From positions 567,774,880 to 567,838,879 of the forward strand of contig NC_053037.3 in the NCBI RefSeq assembly GCF_002575655.3: a stretch of 64,000 nucleotides of DNA, in the 5' to 3' direction. Shown in pieces: positions 43,391 to 56,025 of this stretch (positions are counted from its first letter, which is position 1; every line of letters starts with the position of its first letter). The translations under genes and the position numbers were made by a program. The DNA is from Aegilops tauschii subsp. strangulata. Taxonomy: Eukaryota; Streptophyta; Magnoliopsida; Poales; Poaceae. The notes under the pieces are model-generated. The model saw only the letters and a list, made by a program, of their open reading frames with translations. It was not told the origin of the DNA and ran no database searches.

Positions 43391-44049
43391 TCCTATCACA
43401 AACAATTCCCTCAAGCAAAATTGTGTGTGTAGCCTTGTATTATTTTTGACTCATAAAGCCAGAGGTTCACAAAATGGTTTTTGATCACATTTTGTCGTAG
43501 GCTTTCCTATAGTAGCTAGTGATCAATTCAATGTAAATAGCAATGTGCTCTTGCATTATCACGGGACACATATAAGTATGAAAAGTCAAATATGATGGGT
43601 ATTAGGCCTACACCACAATTTAACTATTTCGAGCAAGAAAACTACATAAAAATCTAAAAGTAGGAAAGAAAAAGATATTTCTAGGTCAATCCATTTTTCT
43701 AATACAAAGATAACAAAAAAAATAAGTCAACACCAGGAACAACTCTATTCTCATTTTCGTTGTCGATGGGTGATCGTCAAGATCAACAATTAAGGATAGC
43801 CCCCATTTAGTTGTTCAACTAGGGCCTAAATCACTCCAATGATCCTATTAAGTAAATATGCAAGGTAACAAAAGTACCTAAGTAAGCACTTACCTAGAAA
43901 TGTCAACGGAGGTGAGATGATCATTTAATGGTGATTTTAAAGACTAAAAGGATGGAGTATGAAATAGAATTCCGAGTTGGATCGAGTGGATTTTTTCCTT
44001 TGTTGTGAAAGAAGTTTTAATCAAGTTACACTGAAGCAGGCGTTTCCCA
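43391..44049. other. Unannotated AT-rich stretch
   Basis: Between the LTR relic and a LINE relic. Nothing recognised; possibly decayed internal sequence of the old Athila element. Confidence 0.4.
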
Positions 44050-45144
44050 CTTAATTTACGGCTTGCTTCAAGCTCGCGAGAGGTTTATGCGAGAAGATAA
44101 ATTCATTAATAATTGTTTTTTGGTGGGGAAGCAAGGAAGGATAGTGAAATCCTCAAGGAGTTTCATGGGATGCTCTCACAATGCTTGAACATATGGAGAC
44201 TTGGTTTTCGATACATTGAGTTATCAAACTTTGCACTTCTCGCACACGGAGCTTGGAAGTTCTTTTGAACTCAGAGACATTGAGTGCTCGAATTCTTAGT
44301 GGTCTATTTTACAAATGCAGACATCATGAATGAAACTTTGGGAAATAAACCATGGCAAATTTGGAAAGTGATGTTTCAAGAATGGGATGTTCTACAAGTT
44401 GGTTTCGCCCGTCGTATTTGCAACAGTATGACAATGTCTATTTGAACTGTAACTAGATACCAAGATCAAAATGGATGTGGCCAGTGGTTGCGCTTTCTGA
44501 TGGACCACCAAAGTCTATGTTGCCCTCATTCATGGTATGAATGGAAGTGGAACAATGAAGTGTTGCAGATTTATTTCTGTTGATGGACATCAAAGCCATT
44601 AATGCAATGCCAACCAATATGGTACGTAAAGAGGACTTCTAGGCATAGCTTCATGAACAAAGTGGCCCTTTTGAGTCCGATCTTACTATCTCATGTCGGT
44701 GACCATGAACAAGACATGAGAAGACTAGTTGGAGGGTAGGCTGAGCTCGAGCTCCTACAGATCAACGAAAGCATGGCAATTCACATAGAATTCACTACCA
44801 ACGAGATATTACTTGCATAGGGACATGTCTACTTCAACAAAGTGCACTATTTGCAAAGGATCAAAGGAAACATGGCAACATGCCCTCATTGATTGCACTA
44901 TGGCCAGGAGTGTGTGGACACTGTCACATGGTCAGCTTACCAAGCATTTGAGCACAAGTTTGCATCAAGCGTAAAGTAATGGTTGTTCCATCTAATGGAG
45001 ACTACAACACATATAGAATTCTCAACTATACTATTGATGTTGTGGGAAATTTGTGCGGCATCTAGGAAGGCAATTCATGAGGAATTTTTCAAAGCCTTCT
45101 ATGGTGTTGTGTACAGATTACAGGCGAAGCCTGGGCTGGCGAGA
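44050..45144 (+). pseudogene. Heavily decayed LINE or LINE-derived zf-RVT sequence
   Basis: The plus strand in several frames shows FWWGSKEG near 44127 and, at about 44850-44930, CTICKGSKETWQHALIDC followed by TMARSVWTL. The latter is the Cys/His cluster of the zf-RVT domain found after plant L1 reverse transcriptases. Near 45040 is LWEICAASRKAIHEEFF, a usual continuation. Numerous stops and frameshifts. It is cut at 45145 by an LTR. Confidence 0.7.
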
Positions 45145-45746
45145 TGTTGGAAATATGCCCTAGAGGAAATAATATTTGTATTATTTATTTCCACATTTAT
45201 AATTAAGTGTTTATACTCTATGCTATAACTGTTGTGATTCTTGAATAAGTGATTAAGAGAAAAACTCATAAGCACATGTAGAATGATAACCTAATTCCTG
45301 ATCTTGCCTCTAGGACTAGCTAAGTGTTGTATGATGATTATGGTTTCCTGACCAAAGGCATTTGTTTAGTGTAACAAGAATGCCAACAACATTGAGGGTA
45401 TGATGTTAGAAAATGGATCATATTGAATTGACCCAACTTGTTTGTTATACTTAGAGATGTTCTCATCACAGGTCTACAGTAATAACAAGGAGAGCTAATG
45501 TATGCCTAGTTCCTTAGACCATGAGAGTATCGAGTCCCGTCATACTAGATGGTACACTTTGGGGTTGCTCCAACATCATCTATAACAAGGTGATCACAAC
45601 GACAACTTACAAGTTTATCAGAAAAGGTGACAAGGAACTAGATAGCTCAAGATTGGTATTTGCTCCTCCGGCGATGGAGAGATATTCTTAGGGCCCTGTC
45701 GGTGTGACGACATCCATCATCGTCTGGCCAGACACATGTGACTAGC
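45145..45746 (+). mobile_element. Truncated BARE-1/Angela-like copia LTR
   Basis: It begins TGTTGGAAATATGCCCTAGAGG, the start of this LTR type (the same bases are found inverted at 48467 and 55291). Similarity decays after about 45550 and the right end is lost at the next LTR. Confidence 0.7.
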
Positions 45747-46389
45747 TGATACGTCCATTTTGCATCATGTTTTCCTACTGTTATTTATGATGTTTTTATG
45801 CATAATAATGCTTTTTGGAGTAATTCTAATGCCTTTTCTCTCATAATATGCAAGGTTCACACAAAGTGGGAGAATACCGGCAGCTGGAATTCTGGACCTG
45901 AAAAAGCTACGTTAGGGTACCTATTCTGCACAACTCCAAATGAGCTAAAACTTCACGAAGAATTTTTATGGAATAAATAAGAATTATTGGAGCAAATAAC
46001 TACCAGAGGGGGCCCACCAGGTTGGCACAACCCACCTGGGCGCGCCAGGGTGCCCACGCGCGCCCTGGTGCGTTGTGCCCTCCTCGGCCCACCTCCGGTG
46101 CCCATCTTCTGGTATATAAGTCATTTTGACCTAAAAAATCAGGGGAGGACTTTCGGGACGAAGCGCCGCCGTCTCGAGGCGGAACTTGGGTAGGAGCACT
46201 TTTGCCCTCCAGCGGAGCGATTTCGCCGGGGGAACTTCCCTCCCGGAGGGGGAAATCATCGTCATCATCATCACCAACCACTCTCCCATCTTGGGGAGGG
46301 CAATCTCCATCAACATCTTCAACAACACCATCTCCTCTCAAACCCTAGTTCATCTCTTGTGTTCAATCTTTGTACCGGAACTATAGATT
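45747..46389 (+). mobile_element. 5' part of an Athila-type LTR
   Basis: It begins TGATACGTCCATTTTGCATC and contains the CCAGAGGGGGCCCACC block, TATATAAG near 46110 and a GGAGGGGGAAATCATCGTC leader, as in Sabrina/WHAM-like LTRs. It is cut at 46389, where a CACTA element begins; the rest is presumably beyond the window. Confidence 0.65.
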
Positions 46390-46688
46390 CACTACAAGAA
46401 ATATGTCAACTTGCGACCATCACTATTGGTCACTGAAAGGTCATTGTTTTTCATTTGCGACCTTTTTGTGACCAAAAACAGAAGGTCGAAAGCTGGCAGT
46501 CGTAAACTGAAATTAACGACCTTCTTTATGACCAAAACAAAAGGTCGTTGATTATATGACCTTCTGTTTTGGTCGCTAGCTCTCTGCCCAGGCCACGTCG
46601 GATCCGACATGGCAATCTGACGTGGCAAAATTGCGACCAATTGAAAAGGTCGTTGATAAGATTCAGCCCAGTCCGATTAGGTGTCTAT
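46390..46688. mobile_element. CACTA element, left end with subterminal repeats
   Basis: It starts CACTACAAGAAATATGTC, a canonical Triticeae CACTA terminus, inside an LTR. Many copies of GCGACC/GGTCG and GACCTTTTTGTGACC/GGTCGC in both orientations follow, the subterminal repeats that bind CACTA transposase. The element continues at 55297 after an Angela-type insertion; no transposase is visible. Confidence 0.8.
46684..46688. repeat. Target duplication of the Angela-type element, left
   Basis: TCTAT, identical to 55292-55296. Confidence 0.95.
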
Positions 46689-48467
46689 TGTTGGGGAACG
46701 TAGCAGAAATTCAAAATTTTCTACGCATCACCAAGATCAATCTATGGATTAACTAGCAACGAGAGAGAGGGGAGTGCATCTTCATACCCTTGAAGATCGC
46801 GATGCGGAAGCGTTGCAAGAACGCGGTTGGTGGAGTCGTACACGAAGCGATTTAGATCGCGGCCGAATCCGATCTAAGCACCGAACAATGGTGCCTCCGC
46901 GTTCAACACACATGCAGCCCGGTGACGTCTCCCGTGCCTTGATCCAGCAAGGAGAGAGGGAGAGGTTGGGGAAGACTCCGTCCAGCAGCAGCACAACGGC
47001 ATGGTGGTGATGGAGGAGCGTGGCACTCCAACAGGGCTTTGCCAAGCACTGCGAGAGACGAGGAGGGAGAGGGGTAGGGCTGCGCCAAGAGAGAGGGAGA
47101 CTCATGTCTCTGGCAACCCCAAAACCCCCACTATATATAGGGGAAGGGGAGGGGCTGCGCCCCCATCTAGGGTTCCCCCCTAGGGGTGGCGGCCAGCCCT
47201 AGATTGGATGGAGGGGCGGCCAAGAGGGGGAGAGAGGGGGGGCGCACCCTAGGTGGGCCTTAGGCCCATCTGAGCCTTGGGTTTTCCCCTTTCCCCCTTT
47301 CCATGCGCCTTGGGCCTCTTGTGGGAGGCGCACCATCCCACCTAGGGGCTGGTCCCTTCCCACACTTGGCCCACGGAGGCCTCCGGGGTTGGTGGCCCCT
47401 CCCGGTGGACCCCCGGAACCCTCCGGTGGTCCCGGTACATTATCGGTGACGTCCGAAACTCTTTCCGTGGCCAAAACGGGATTTCCCATATATAATTCTT
47501 TACCTCCGGACCATTCCGGAACTCCTCGTGACGTCCGGGATCTCATCCGGGACTCCGAACAACATTCGGTAACCACATAAATCTATTCCCTATAACCCTA
47601 GCGTCATCGAACCTTAAGTGTGTAGACCCTACGGGTTCGGGAACCATGCAGGCATGACCGAGACGTTCTCCGGCCAATAACCAACAGCGGGATCTGGATA
47701 CCCATGTTGGCTCCCACATGTTCCACGATGATCTCATCGGATGAACCACGATGTAGGGGATTCAATCAATCCCGTATACAATTCCCTTTGTCAATCGGTA
47801 TGTTTCTTGCCCGAGATTCGATCGCCGGTATCCCAATACCTCGTTCAATCTCGTTACCGGCAAGTCACTTTACTCGTTCCGTAATGCATGATCCCGTGAC
47901 TAACTACTTAGTCACATTGAGCTCATTATGATGATGCATTACCGAGTGGGCCCAGAGATACCTCTCCGTCATACGGAGTGACAAGTCCCAGTCTCGATTC
48001 GTGCCAACCCAACAGACACTTTCAGAGATACCTGTAGTGCACCTTTATAGCCACCCAGTTACGTTGTGACGTTTGGTACACCCAAAGCATTCCTACGGTA
48101 TCTGGGAGTTGCACACTCTCATGGTCTAAGGAAACGATACTTGACATTAAAAAAAAGCTCTTAGCAAACGAACTACACGATCTTGTGCTATGCTTAGGAT
48201 TGGGTCTTGTCCATCACATCATTCTCCCAATGATGTGATCCCGTTATCAATGACATCCAATGTCCATGGCCAGGAAACCATGACCATCTATTGATCAACG
48301 AGCTAGTCAACTAGAGGCTTACTAGGGACATGTTGTGGTCTATGTATTCACACATGTATTACGGTTTCGAGTTAATACAATTATAGCATGAACAATAGAC
48401 AATTATCATGAACAAGGAAATACAATAATAACCATTTTATTATTGCCTCTAGGGCATATTTCCAACA
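46689..48467 (-). repeat. 3' LTR of the Angela-type element
   Basis: 1779 bp. It retains 75 bp (47855-47929) missing from the other LTR. A TATATATAG box (minus) is at 47132-47140. Confidence 0.95.
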
Positions 48468-51400
48468 GTCTCCCACTTGTACTAGAGTTAATAATCTAGT
48501 TCACATCACTAGGTGATTGTAATGAATCCAACACCCATGGGGTTTGTTCATATCTCGCTTGTGAGAGAGGTTATTAGTCAATGGGTCTGAACCTTTCAGA
48601 TTCGTGTGTGTTTTACAAATCTGTATGTAATCTTGTAGATGCAGCTACCACGCGCTACTTGGAGCTATTCCAAATAACTTCTCTACTATACGAATCCGGT
48701 TTACTACTCAGAGTCATCCGGATTAGTGTCAAAGTTTGCATCGACGTAACCCTTTACGACGAACTCTTTTACAACCTCCATAATCGAGAAAATTCCTTAG
48801 TCCACTAATTACTAAGGATAAGTTCGACGGCTGTCATGTGATCCATTCCTGGATCACTCTTGTACCCCTTGACTAATTCATGGCAAGGCACACTTCAGGT
48901 GCGGTACACAGCATAGCATACTGTAGAGCCTACGTCTAAAGCATAGGGGACGACCTTCGTCCTTGCTCTCTCTTCTGCCGTGGTCAGGTCTTGAGTCTTA
49001 CTCAATACTCACACCTTGTAACACAGCCAAGAACTCCTTCTTTGCTGATCTATTTTGAACTCCTTCAAAATCCTGTCACGTTATGTATTCATTTGAAAGT
49101 ACTATTAAGCGTTTTTGATCTATCCTTATAGATCTTGATGCTCAATGTTCAAGTAGCTTAATCCAGGTTTTCCATTGAAAAACACTTTTTAAATAACCCT
49201 ATATGCTTTCCAGAAATTCTACATCATTTCCGATCAACAATATGTCAACAACATATACTCATCAGAAATTCTATAGTGCTCCCACTCACTTCTTTGGAAA
49301 TACAAGTTTCTCATAAACTTTGTATAAACCCAAAATCTTTGATCATCTCATCAAAGCGTACATTCCAACTCCGAGATGCTTACTCCAATCCTTAGAAGGA
49401 TTGTTGGAGCTTTGCATACTTGTTAGCATCTTTCAGGATTGACAAAACCTTCTAGTTGTATCACATACAACCTTTCCTCAAGAAAATCGTCGAGGAAACA
49501 ATGTTTTGACATCCTATCTGCAAGATTTCATAAATAATGCAGTAACTGCTAATATAATTCAAACAGACTTTTAGCATCGCTACGAGTGAGAAAGTCTCAT
49601 CGCTGTCAACTCCTTGAACTTGCCGGAAAACATCTTAACGACAAGTCCAGCTTTCTTAATGGTGACACTTAACATCATTGTCTGTCTTCCTTTTAAAATC
49701 CATCTGCACCCAACAGCCTTACGACCATCAAATAGTTCTTCCAAAGTCTACACTTTGTTTTATACATGGATCCTCTCTCGGATTTTATGGCCTCGAGCCA
49801 TTCGTCGGAATCTGGACCCATCATCGCTTCTCCATAGCTCGTAGGTTCATTGTTGTCTAGCAACATGACTTCCAAGACAGGATTACGTACCACTCTGAAG
49901 TAGCATGCATCCTTGTCGTCCTACGAGGTTTGGTAGTGACTTGATCCGAAGTTTCATGATCACTATCATAAGCTTCCACTTCAATTGGTGTAGGTGCCAC
50001 AGGAACAACTTCCTGTGCCCTGCTACACACTAGTTGAAGTCATGGTTCAATAACCTCATCAAGTCTCCACCATCCTCCCACTCAATTCTTTCGAGAGAAA
50101 CTTTTCCTCGAGAAAGGACCCGTTTCTAGAAACAATCACTTTTGCTTCCAGATCTGAAATAGGAGGTATACCCAACTGTTTTTGGGTATTCTATGAAGAT
50201 GCATTTATCCGCTTTGGGTTCGAGCTTATCAGCCTGAAACTTTTCCACATAAGCGTCGCAGCCCCAAACTCTTAAGAAACGACAGCTTAGGTTTCTCTAA
50301 ACCATAGTTCATACGGTGTCGTCTCAACGGAATTGCGTGGTGCCCTATTTAAAGTGAATGCGGTTGTCTCTAATGCCTAACCCATAAACGATAGTGGTAA
50401 TTTGATAAGAGACATCATGGTATGCACCATATCCAATAGGGTGCAGTTATGATGTTCGGACACACCATCACACTATGGTGTTCCAGGCGGTATTAGTCGT
50501 GAAACAATTTCCACAATTTCTTAATTGTGTGCCAAACTCGTAACTCAGATATTCATCTCTATGATCATATCACAGACATTTTATCCTCTTGTCACGAAGA
50601 TCTTCAACTTCACTCTGAAATTACTTGAACCTTTCAATAATTCAGACTTGTGTTTCATCAAGTAAATATACTCAGCATCTAGTCAAATCATCTGTGAAGC
50701 AAGAACATAACGATATCCACTGCATGCCTCGGCACTCATTGGACTGCACACATCAAAATGTATTACTTCCAACAAGTTGCTTTCTTGTTCCATCTTACTG
50801 AAAACGAGGCCTTTCAGTCATCTTGCCCATGTGGTATGATTTGCATGTCTCAAGCGATTCAAAATCAAGTGAGTCCAAACGATCCATCTGTATGGACTTT
50901 CTTCATGCATATATACTAATAGACATGGTTCGCATGTCTCAATCTTTTAAAAAACGAGTGAGTCCAAAGATCCATCAACATGGAGCTTCTTCATGCGTTT
51001 TATACCAATATGACTCAAGTGGCAGTGCCACAAGTATGTGTTACTATCATTACTATCTTATATCTTTTGGCATGAACATGTGTATCACTACGATCGAGAT
51101 TCAATAAACCATCCATTTTAGGTGCAAGACCATTGAAGGTACTATTCAAATAGACAGAGTAACCATTATTCTCCTTAAATGAATAACCGTATTGCGATAA
51201 ACATAATCCAATCATGTCTATGCTCAACGCAAACACCAAATAACAATTATTTAGGTTTAACACCAATCTCGATGGTAGAGGGAGCATGCGATGCTTGATC
51301 ACATCAACCTTGGAAACACTTCCAACACATATCGTCATCTCACCTTTAGCTAGTCTCCGTTTATTCCGTAGCCTTTTATTTCGAGTTACCAACACTTAGC

Positions 51401-53587
51401 AACCGAACCGGTATCTAATACCCTGGTGCTACTAGGAGTACTAGTAAAGTACACATTAATATAATGTATATCCAATATACTTCCGTCGACCTTGCCTACC
51501 TTCTCATCTACCAAGTATCTAGGGTAGTTCTGCTTCAGTGACCGTTCCCCTCATTACAGAAGCACTTAGTCTCGGGTTTGGGTTCAACCTTGGGTTTCTT
51601 CACTAGAGCAGCAACTGATTTGCCGTTTCATGAAGTATCCCTTCTTTCCCTTGCCCTTCTTGAAACTAGTGGTTTTACTAACCATCAACAATTGATGCTC
51701 CTACTTGATTTCTACTTTCGTGGTGTCAAACATCGCGAATAGCTCAAGGATCATCATATCTATCCCTGATTTGTTATAGTTCATCACGAAGCTCTAGTAG
51801 CTTGGTGGCAGTGACTTTGGAGAACCATCACTATCTCATCTGGAAGATTAACTCCCACTCGATTCAAGCGATTGTAGTACTCAGACAATCTGAGCACATG
51901 CTCAACGGTTGAGCTTTTCTCCCTTAGTTTGCAGGCTTAAGAAACTTGTCAGAGGTCTCATACCTCTTGACGTGGGCACGAGCCTAAAATCCCAATTTCA
52001 GCTCTTGGAACATCTCATATGTTCCGCGACGTTTCAAAATGTCTTCGGTGCCTCAATTCTAAACCGTTCAACATTACGCACTAAACTATCACGTAGTCAT
52101 CAAAACGTGTATGTCAGATGTTCGCAACATCCACAAACGACGCTCGAGGTTCAGCACACCGAGCGGTGCATTAAGGACATAAGCCTTCTGTGCAGCAATG
52201 AGGACAATCCTCAGTTTACGGACCCAGTCCGCATAATTGCTACTATCAACTTTCAACTAAATTTTCTCTAGGAACATATCTTAAACAGTAGAACTAAAGC
52301 GTAAGCTACGACATAATTTGCAAAGACCTTTTGACTATGTTCATGATAATTAAGTTCATCTAATTATTTAATGAACTCCCACTCAGATAGACATCCCTCT
52401 AGTCATCTAAGTGATACATGATCCGAGTCAACTAGGCCGTGTCCGATCATCACGTGAGACGGACTAGTCATCATCGGTGAACATCTCCATGTTGATCGTA
52501 TCTACTATACGACTCATGTTCGACCTTTCGGTCTCTTGTGTTCCGAGGCCATGTCTGTACATGCTAGGCTCTTCAAGTCAACCTAAGTGTTTCACATGTG
52601 TAAATCTGGCTTACACCCGTTGTATGCGAATGTTAGAATCTACCACACCCGATCATCACGTGCTGCTTCAAAACAACGAACATTCGCAACGGTTCACAGT
52701 TAGGGGGAACACGTCTCTTGAAATTTTAGTGAGGGATCAGCTTATTTATGCTACCGTCGTTCTAAGCAAATAAGATGTAAACATGACAAACATCACATGC
52801 AAATCATAAAGTGACATGATATGGCCAATATCATCTTGCGCCTTTGATCTCCATCTTCGAGGCGTGGCATGATCACCTTCGTCACCGGCATGACACCATG
52901 ATCTCCATCATCATGATCTCCATCATGTGTCTTCATGAAGTTGTCTCGCCAACTATTACTTCTACTACTATGGCCAACGGTTAGCAATAAAGTAAAGTAA
53001 TTACATGGCGTTTTCATTGACACGCAGGTCATACAATAAATTAAGACAACTCCTATGGCTCCTGTCGGTTGTCATACTCATCGACATGCAAGTCGTGATT
53101 CCTATTACAAGAACATGATCAATCTCATACATCACATATATATAATTCATCACATCCTTTTGGCCATATCACATCACATAGCATACCCTGCAAAAACAAG
53201 TTAGACGTCCTCTAATTGTTGTTGCATGTTTTACGTGGCTGCTATGGGTTTCTAGCAAGAACGTTTCTTACCTACGCAAAAGCCACAACGGTGATATGCC
53301 AATTGCTATTTACCCTTCATAAGGACCCTCTTCATCGAATCTGATCCGAATAAAGTGGGAGAGGCAGACACCCGCTAGCCACCTTATGCATCAAGTGCAT
53401 GTCAGTCGGTGGAACCTGTCTCACGTAAGAGTACGTGTAAGGTCGGTTCGGGCCGCTTCATCCCACAATGCCGCCGAATCAAGATAAGACTAGTAACGGC
53501 AAGCAAATTGAACAAATCATCGCCCACAACTACTTTGTGTTCTACTCGTGCATAGAATCTACGCATAGACCTAGCTCATGATGCCAC
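48468..53587 (-). pseudogene. Decayed gag-pol of the Angela-type element
   Basis: Minus-strand fragments in several frames, in copia order. Near 51750-51620 is gag (LFAMFDTTKVEIK, TTSFKKGKGKKGY), and near 51580-51530 a broken zinc knuckle (KCFCNEGNGH). At 51390-51110 is the GAG-pre-integrase region (NNCYLVFALSIDMI, ENNGYSVYLNSTFNGLA). At 49890-49760 is the start of reverse transcriptase (EVMLLDNNEPTSYGEAMMGP, DEWLEAIKSE). No frame is open for more than about 130 codons. In copia elements integrase precedes reverse transcriptase, which agrees with these positions. It cannot encode working proteins. Confidence 0.8.
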
Positions 53588-55291
53588 TGTTGGGGAACGT
53601 AGCAGAAATTCAAAATTTTCTACGCATCACCAAGATCACTCTATGGATTAACTAGCAACGAGAGAGAGGGGAGTGCATCTTCATACCCTTGAAGATCGCG
53701 ATGCGGAAGCGTTGCAAGAACGCGGTTGGTGGAGTCGTACACGAAGCGATTCAGATCGCGGCCGAATCCGATCTAATCACCGAACAACGGTGCCTCCGCG
53801 TTCAACACACATGCAGCCCGGTGACGTCTCCCCTGCCTTGATCCAGCAAGGAGAGAGGGAGAGGTTGGGGAAGACTCTGTCCAGCAGCAGCACAACGGCA
53901 TGGTGGTAATGGAGGAGCGTGGCACTCCAGCAGGGCTTCGCCAAGCACTGCGAGAGACGAGGAGGGAGAGGGGTAGGGCTGCGCCAAGAGAGAGGGAGAC
54001 TCATGTCTCTGGCAGCCCCAAAACCCCCACTATATATAGGGGAAGGGGAGGGGCTGCTCCCCCATCTAGGGTTCCCCCCTAGGGGTGGCGGCCAGCCCTA
54101 GATTGGATGGAGGGGCGGCCAAGAGGGGGAGAGAGGGGGGGCGCACCCTAGGTGGGCCTTAGGCCCATCTGAGCCTTGGGTTTTCCCCTTTCCCCCTTTC
54201 CATGCACCTTGGACCTCTTGTGGGAGGCGCACCAGCCCACCTAGGGGCTGGTCCCTTCCCACACTTGGCCCACGCAGGCCTCCGGGGTTGGTGGCCCCTC
54301 CCGGTGGACCCCCGGAACCCTCCGGTGGTCCTGGTACATTACCGGTGACGCCCGAAACTCTTCCGGTGGCCAAAATGGGACTTCCCATATATAAATCTTT
54401 ACCTCCGGACCATTCCGGAACTCCCCGTGACGTCCGGGATCTCACCCGGGACTCCGAACAACATTCAGTAACCACGTATATCTATTCCCTATAACCCTAG
54501 CGTCATTGAACCTTAAGTGTGTAGACCCTACGGGTTCGGGAACCATGCAGACATGACCGAGACGTTCTCCGGCCAATAACCAACAGCGGGATCTGGATAC
54601 CCATGTTGGCTCCCACATGTTCCACGATGATCTCATCGGATGAACCACGATGTCGGGGATTCAATCAATCCCGTATACAATTCCCTTTGTCAATCGATAT
54701 GTTACTTGCCCGAGATTCGATCGCCGGTATCCCAATACCTCGTTCAATCTCGTGATGATGCATTACCGAGTGGGCCTAGAGATACCTCTCCGTCATACGG
54801 AGTGACAAATCCCAGTCTCGATTCGTGCCAACCCAACAGACACTTCGGGAGATACATGTAGTGCACCTTTATAGCCACCCAGTTACGTTGTGACGTTTGG
54901 TACACCCAAAGCATTCCTACGGTATCCGGGAGTTGCACAATCTCATGGTGTAAGGAAACGATACTTGACATTAAAAAAAAGCTCTTAGCAAACGAACTAC
55001 ACGATCTTGTGCTATGCTTAGGATTGGGTCTTGTCCATCACATCATTTTCCCAATGATGTGATCCCATTATCAATGACATCCAATGTCCATGGCCAGGAA
55101 ACCATGACCATCTATTGATCAACGAGCTAGTCAGCTAGGGGCTTACTAGGGACATGTTCTGGTCTATGTATTCACACATGTATTACAGTTTCCAGTTAAT
55201 ACAATTATAGCATGAACAATAGACAATTATCATGAACAAGGAAATACAATAATAACCATTTTATTATTGCCTCTAGGGCATATTTCCAACA
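53588..55291 (-). repeat. 5' LTR of the Angela-type element, with a 75-bp deletion
   Basis: 1704 bp. The difference of 75 bp from its partner is fully explained by one deletion after ATCTCGT at about 54753. A TATATATAG box (minus) is at 54031-54039. Confidence 0.95.
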
Positions 55292-55296
55292 TCTAT

Positions 55297-56025
55297 ATGG
55301 GCCGATCCCATTAATTCAGCCCATTTATTATTTTTTTCCTTGTTAATTCTGGTTAGCTTCATGGGCTAAGCCCAACATTGCAACCTTTTTATTTTTGGGC
55401 CGTGGGATATTTGTCTCAACAGTTTTAGTTTTATTTTTTTATAAAATGGGTTCACTAGTTAGGTGGGTCCCCATTTTCAGATTCTGGTACTGGGTCCTAG
55501 CTGTCAGGGCCATATTCTTCATTTTCTAATTTGACATAAATAAATACCTAGTATTTAAATTGGCACACAGAAAACACATGAAAACTTGAAATATTATCAA
55601 CCAAATTCAGTATAGAGCTCCTGCTGTACAAATAACACGTAATAAGCTCTAACATACAAGCTCCACAAGTTCAATAACTAGATACAATACTTTAGAATCT
55701 CTCCAAGTGTTATGTTCTTCAGCATGGAGCTCTTCTTGCCACTGTGAGGAGCTGGATGATGTCCATGGTGTGCTTTAGATGCACACATCCGTGAGCTTCT
55801 TGCCGTTGTTGCATCCGTTTGCTCGATGATGGGGGTACTAATGCATCCAAGTAGAACAAAATCACCATCAATAACTCACAGCTTCAAGTACAAGCTAAGT
55901 ATGTATCAAGTGACAGTGAAAAAAAGTTGAGAAAAACAATGTAAATATCTATTTCATGTCATGTAGAGTTCAAACAAAATAAACCTATGCATACGAAGGT
56001 GAAATATTACAAACAAAGCACTCAT
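55297..56025. mobile_element. CACTA element, middle piece
   Basis: Collapsing the TCTAT duplication joins this piece to 46688 (AGCCCAGTCCGATTAGG, then ATGGGCCGATCCC). No transposase or other gene is seen; it has the non-coding character of a non-autonomous CACTA. Confidence 0.65.

Larger units (their letters stand above)
46689..55291 (-). mobile_element. Complete BARE-1/WIS/Angela-type Ty1/copia retrotransposon
   Basis: Minus orientation, 8603 bp. Its LTRs (46689-48467 and 53588-55291) begin TGTTGGAAATATGCCC and end CGTTCCCCAACA when read on the minus strand. The internal side of the 5' LTR (53587 downwards) reads GTGGCATCATGAGCTAGG, the usual primer-site region of this family. A perfect TCTAT duplication flanks it. 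The internal region holds decayed gag-pol. Confidence 0.95.

Noticed and set aside
46774..47202. ORFs in the Angela-type LTR, repeated at 53673-54101
   Set aside because: They occur identically in both LTRs and have no domain; chance ORFs in the untranslated leader region.
55297..56025. Possible host gene in the CACTA middle piece
   Set aside because: No frame is open beyond short lengths and no splice-consistent coding was found.
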